Positions 61,676 to 64,000 of a stretch of DNA of 64,000 nucleotides are shown piece by piece. The number at the start of each line of letters is the position of its first letter. Position 1 is the first letter of the stretch. Both the position numbers and the translations under genes were made by a program. Source of the stretch: Acidobacteriota bacterium (lineage in GTDB: Bacteria; Acidobacteriota; Terriglobia; UBA7540); assembly GCA_021787735.1 (NCBI GenBank), contig JAJYLL010000012.1, forward strand, positions 1-64,000, given 5' to 3'. A model generated the notes under the pieces. The model had not been told where the DNA came from and searched no databases. It was given only the letters and a program-made list of their open reading frames with translations.

Positions 61676-61724
61676 AGATCGAAATGGAAGAGGTTGCAGG
61701 GCGTGCTAATTTACAGAAAACAAA

Positions 61725-61769
61725 TGGTAGGCCCGAACGGACTCGAACCGTTGACCTCTACCGTGTCAA
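61725..61769 (-). repeat. attachment site D inside tRNA-Val
   Basis: These 45 bases, from the CCA to the anticodon loop of the tRNA gene, form the core shared with the three att copies to the left. Integration here keeps the tRNA intact because the islands sit on its 3' side. Confidence 0.88.
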
Positions 61770-61802
61770 GGTAGCGCTCTAACCAGACTGAGCTACGGGC
61801 CT
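61725..61802 (-). tRNA. tRNA-Val (GAC)
   Basis: The minus strand reads a full cloverleaf: acceptor AGGCCCG pairs with CGGGCCT, D-arm GCTC...GAGC, anticodon stem CTACC/GGTAG around the loop TTGACAC (anticodon GAC), T-arm AACGG/CCGTT around TTCGAGT, discriminator A and an encoded CCA. It is the only complete copy; the 3' 45 bases are repeated at 9755, 17548 and 24471. Confidence 0.95.
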
Positions 61803-63103
61803 GAAAGGACTTAGCTGATTGCTGTTCCGCGCTTGGTGTGACTCTCGCGCAAAATCGGCCTTTCTTTCGTCCGCCATGATACTGGCCAAGGCCGTGACGA
61901 TAGATTCCAAAGCCTGCCTCTGCGCTTCGGGCCTGATATGGCCGTAACGTTTGGCCATCCGAATCGCCGTGGAAGCCGACCATCCAAGAACCTGGGTAAC
62001 CGTGGCAAGAGGCACGCCGTTTTCGAGCATCTTGGTCGCCGCCGAGTGTCTCAAGTCGTGAAACCGAATTCCTTCCAAGGGACTTATGATACCACGCATC
62101 TCCGCCTCGCGGCCTGAATTCCGGCAGGAATCCGTCGGGAGTTGGAGCCTTCCACATTTGGGACATTCCACGGCGCGTGTCGCGTTATTCCAAGCCGTCC
62201 GCCAGTTGGCAATTGGCCGAGTTGTATCAATATTGCCGGTTTCGCAAGCTGAAAAACGAACTCCTCGGACTTGCGGTTTGGAAAGCGCGAAGCCCACATG
62301 TCCAAAGCCGCCCATGCGGGCTCTATCAGAGGCACAGGTCGTCCGGTTCCTGCTTCCGTCTTCGTTTGCCCTACCACTTACACCCGCCTTTCAAGATCAA
62401 CGCTGGCCCATCGAAGTTGCCGGACTTCGGAATGCCGCAAGCCCGTATTCATCCCGAGAACAGTGACAGTGAATATGGGGCTCCAATGGCCTTGTTTCAG
62501 AGCAACTTGCGATGCACCCTGCAAAAGGTTGCCCTCTTCTTCCGGCAAAAGTGCGCGACCCGCACTTTCGTTCTCTGCAACACGTTTTACATTCCGGCGA
62601 ATCACACTCCATTGCCCGTGGTCCGCCAATATGGAGGCAAGCACAGCGAATTCCTTGTTGATCGTGGCCCCGGCAGCTTTTTGGGTGATTCGATGGTTCT
62701 GGTAAGCTGTCACGACTTGTGCATCTATGTCGCAGACGAGGTAGTTGCCAAAGAAACTCACAAGATGTTTCAAGGCGTACTTGTAAGTTGGTCGTGTATT
62801 TGCCTCAATGCTGTTATGTCTTTCGAGCTATCCCATCTTAGCTTGCCCAAACGTGGGTGGCATCGTGCGCTTTTTGATGTTGTTCCAAGACTCTTCAAGC
62901 TGGCGGCGACGTTCTCTTTCGGCTTGAAGTGCGACGGTCTTGCTCTTACTGCGGCTCGATTCATGAATGATCCGCCCGCCGAAGCGGAACCTGTACCACC
63001 ATATGCCGCCTCTGGGTAATTCTTCACACTTGCTGCAAGTCCCGCTTGGACCTTTCTTATTGCACGTGCCTCGAACGCTGCAATTGACGCGCATGTACAC
63101 CAT
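61779..63103 (-). pseudogene. int: degraded tyrosine integrase right of tRNA-Val
   Basis: It reads from ATG 63103 (MVYMRVNCSVRGTCNKKGPS) with a cysteine-rich N-terminus (GTCSKCEELPRGG). There is an in-frame TAG at 62828-62830 (W to stop before LERHNSIEANTRPTYKYALK), an in-frame TAA at 62378-62380 and a one-base deletion in an A/T run near 62252-62256. The catalytic core survives in pieces: MNTGLRHSEVRQL, then FHDLRHSAATKMLENG and LGWSASTAIRMAKRYGHI. The last 24 bases of the frame lie in the 5' part of the tRNA. It belongs to a different integrase type, and its 1-base gap from the gene at 63105 shows they were coupled. Confidence 0.85.
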
Positions 63104-63104
63104 T

Positions 63105-63335
63105 TCACTGATCCCTCTGGGCCGTTTTAGCTTCCCGGCGCCTCCGGGCATACCTCCCACCTTCACTGAGTTGATCCCAGGGCTTAGGTGGTCGGCCGCC
63201 AAGCTTGCCAAACTCCGCTCCGTGTTCCCCCCAGAGTTTGAGCTGGTCGCGACCATACTTCTCAAGGGTTCTCGTTCCGCCCCGTTTACCGAGGAGCCGG
63301 GCCGCTTCATGTACTTGTCTTAGTTGGGTATCCAT
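63105..63335 (-). CDS. small basic DNA-binding-like protein
   Basis: A 76 aa protein from ATG 63335 (MDTQLRQVHEAARLLGKRGG); the ATG at 63344 overlaps the -10 box and is unlikely. It is rich in Gly, Arg and Lys with GAEFGKLGGRPPKPW, similar to small proteins next to integrases. It ends one base before the integrase pseudogene. A strong promoter with a palindrome in the spacer lies right upstream. Confidence 0.5.
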   Translation of the reverse strand: MDTQLRQVHEAARLLGKRGGTRTLEKYGRDQLKLWGEHGAEFGKLGGRPPKPWDQLSEGGRYARRRREAKTAQRDQ

Positions 63336-63342
63336 GCTCAAC

Positions 63343-63372
63343 ATTATCCCCTACCAGTAGGTGATATGTCAA
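63343..63372 (-). promoter_or_regulatory. promoter with operator-like palindrome
   Basis: On the minus strand TTGACA (63367-63372) and GATAAT (63343-63348) are 18 bases apart. The spacer holds the inverted repeat CCTAC-CA-GTAGG (63350-63361). The -10 box ends 7 bases before the ATG at 63335, suggesting a leaderless transcript under repressor control. Confidence 0.6.
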
Positions 63373-63634
63373 TCATGGTGTCCTTTTTGAAGGAATTTCA
63401 AACTTTTGGACTGAGAAAGGTCGCCCAGGTTAAACCTAATTCGGGAAGTTACAAAAAGCGTCCGACTTCAAGCTGTTTCGGATGATATCCTCCGAGTGGC
63501 GCTTCTTCTGCTTGGCCTACGGCTGGCCCCGGACAGGGTTTATGCATCTACTGCAGGGAGCTGCAGTGCGGGCTCCATCGGCAGTAAATGGCAAGGATCT
63601 GTAACGAGTTTGCCGACCTTGGTTGATATCGCTT

Positions 63635-63674
63635 CGAAGGTTGCCAGGGGTTTTCCCCTCCTTGGCAGCCTTCG
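63635..63674. repeat. hairpin repeat 1
   Basis: CGAAGGTTGCCA (63635-63646) pairs with TGGCAGCCTTCG (63663-63674), 12 bp with one wobble, enclosing AGGGGTTTTCCCCT. Related to the hairpin at 63719-63750. Confidence 0.55.
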
Positions 63675-63718
63675 GCAATCCCTTTGATTCGAAGGAGGTT
63701 GAGCCCTGCAGCACAAGG

Positions 63719-63750
63719 AAGGTTGCCAAACAGGGGCTATTGGCAGTCTT
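63719..63750. repeat. hairpin repeat 2
   Basis: AAGGTTGCCAA (63719-63729) pairs with TTGGCAGTCTT (63740-63750) over 11 bp with two wobbles. The left arm repeats that of hairpin 1. Confidence 0.5.
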
Positions 63751-64000
63751 GGGTGAAGTGCAGGGCCTCTTGCTGAGAGAATGCCATGCCAGCAATAAGC
63801 CGGTCGAAAGCTGTACCTTCGCAGCCTATCGCCCAATCTTATGATTGAGTAACGGGGTTTCCTGCGTGCCTTGCCGGGCCCCGCAGATTTACGTCCACTG
63901 ACGGTGCACCTCAGGATGACGACTTCCAGGCAAGACAATCATACCCACAGCCAACCTGCCACACCTGCCACGACTTCAGTGTCCATGGGGCTTTGGTGGG

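Larger units (their letters stand above)
24471..61769. mobile_element. island D, 37-kb defence-rich element at tRNA-Val
   Basis: It is bounded by att C and the tRNA-Val gene itself. The pair GCATCGGG(C/T)TG/ACATCGGG(T/C)TG with 12-bp spacing occurs at both ends (24597-24619 and 61653-61675). The excisionase and integrase at 60087-61650 are intact. The cargo is dominated by nucleases, R-M and Argonaute genes. I see no conjugation genes, so it would need a helper to transfer. Confidence 0.82.
63373..64000. other. gene-poor right end
   Basis: Open frames on both strands (for example 63517-63795 and 63540-63938 minus) have no family signs, and overlap two related hairpins, so I do not call genes here. 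Confidence 0.4.

Overview
The window looks like a piece of a Gram-negative, moderately GC-rich bacterial chromosome. The style of the integrases and of the hydrogenase-4-like genes suggests Acidobacteriota, but that is an inference from family resemblance. Nearly all of it from about 7 kb rightwards is mobile DNA stacked at one tRNA gene.

Layout. (1) 1-4543, minus strand: hyfB-hyfC-hyfE-hyfF membrane subunits of a complex I-related hydrogenase module, the last cut by the window edge. (2) 5553-6440: an aldo/keto reductase in an otherwise gene-poor stretch. (3) 7219-9680: a decayed right end of a first island, with a DUF3102-like gene, an excisionase and an integrase that lost 66 bp. (4) 9755-17592, island B: a two-gene unit of unknown role, a TOTE-type primase-helicase-nuclease, an AlbA_2/ATPase protein and an intact integrase. 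(5) 17548-24515, island C: a secreted trypsin-like TPR protein, DNA-binding and zinc proteins, and an integrase broken by an amber codon. (6) 24471-61769, island D (37 kb): a dense set of nuclease and defence-type genes. These include a metallo-beta-lactamase plus membrane protein pair, an EVE-nuclease, an HNH/HEPN/NucS/PD-(D/E)XK cluster, a serine recombinase with an apparent dead phosphatase, a SNF2 helicase + type III R-M + TIR-APAZ/short Argonaute (SPARTA) operon, a nuclease/UDG-like/zinc-protein operon, and a replication-like low-GC block. It ends in an excisionase and intact integrase beside tRNA-Val(GAC) at 61725-61802. (7) 61779-63335: a third type of integrase, degraded, abutting the 5' side of the tRNA. 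(8) 63345-64000: no gene, two related hairpins.

How it fits together. The 3' 45 bases of the tRNA-Val gene occur four times (9755, 17548, 24471, 61725), each directly beyond an integrase gene. Islands C and D also carry matching pairs of short repeats, 12 bp apart, inside both ends, as expected for arm-type integrase sites. The window is thus a tandem array of tRNA-Val integrated islands in which the tRNA-proximal one has the least damaged integrase. The cargo of islands B and D is mostly predicted anti-phage or DNA-conflict machinery.
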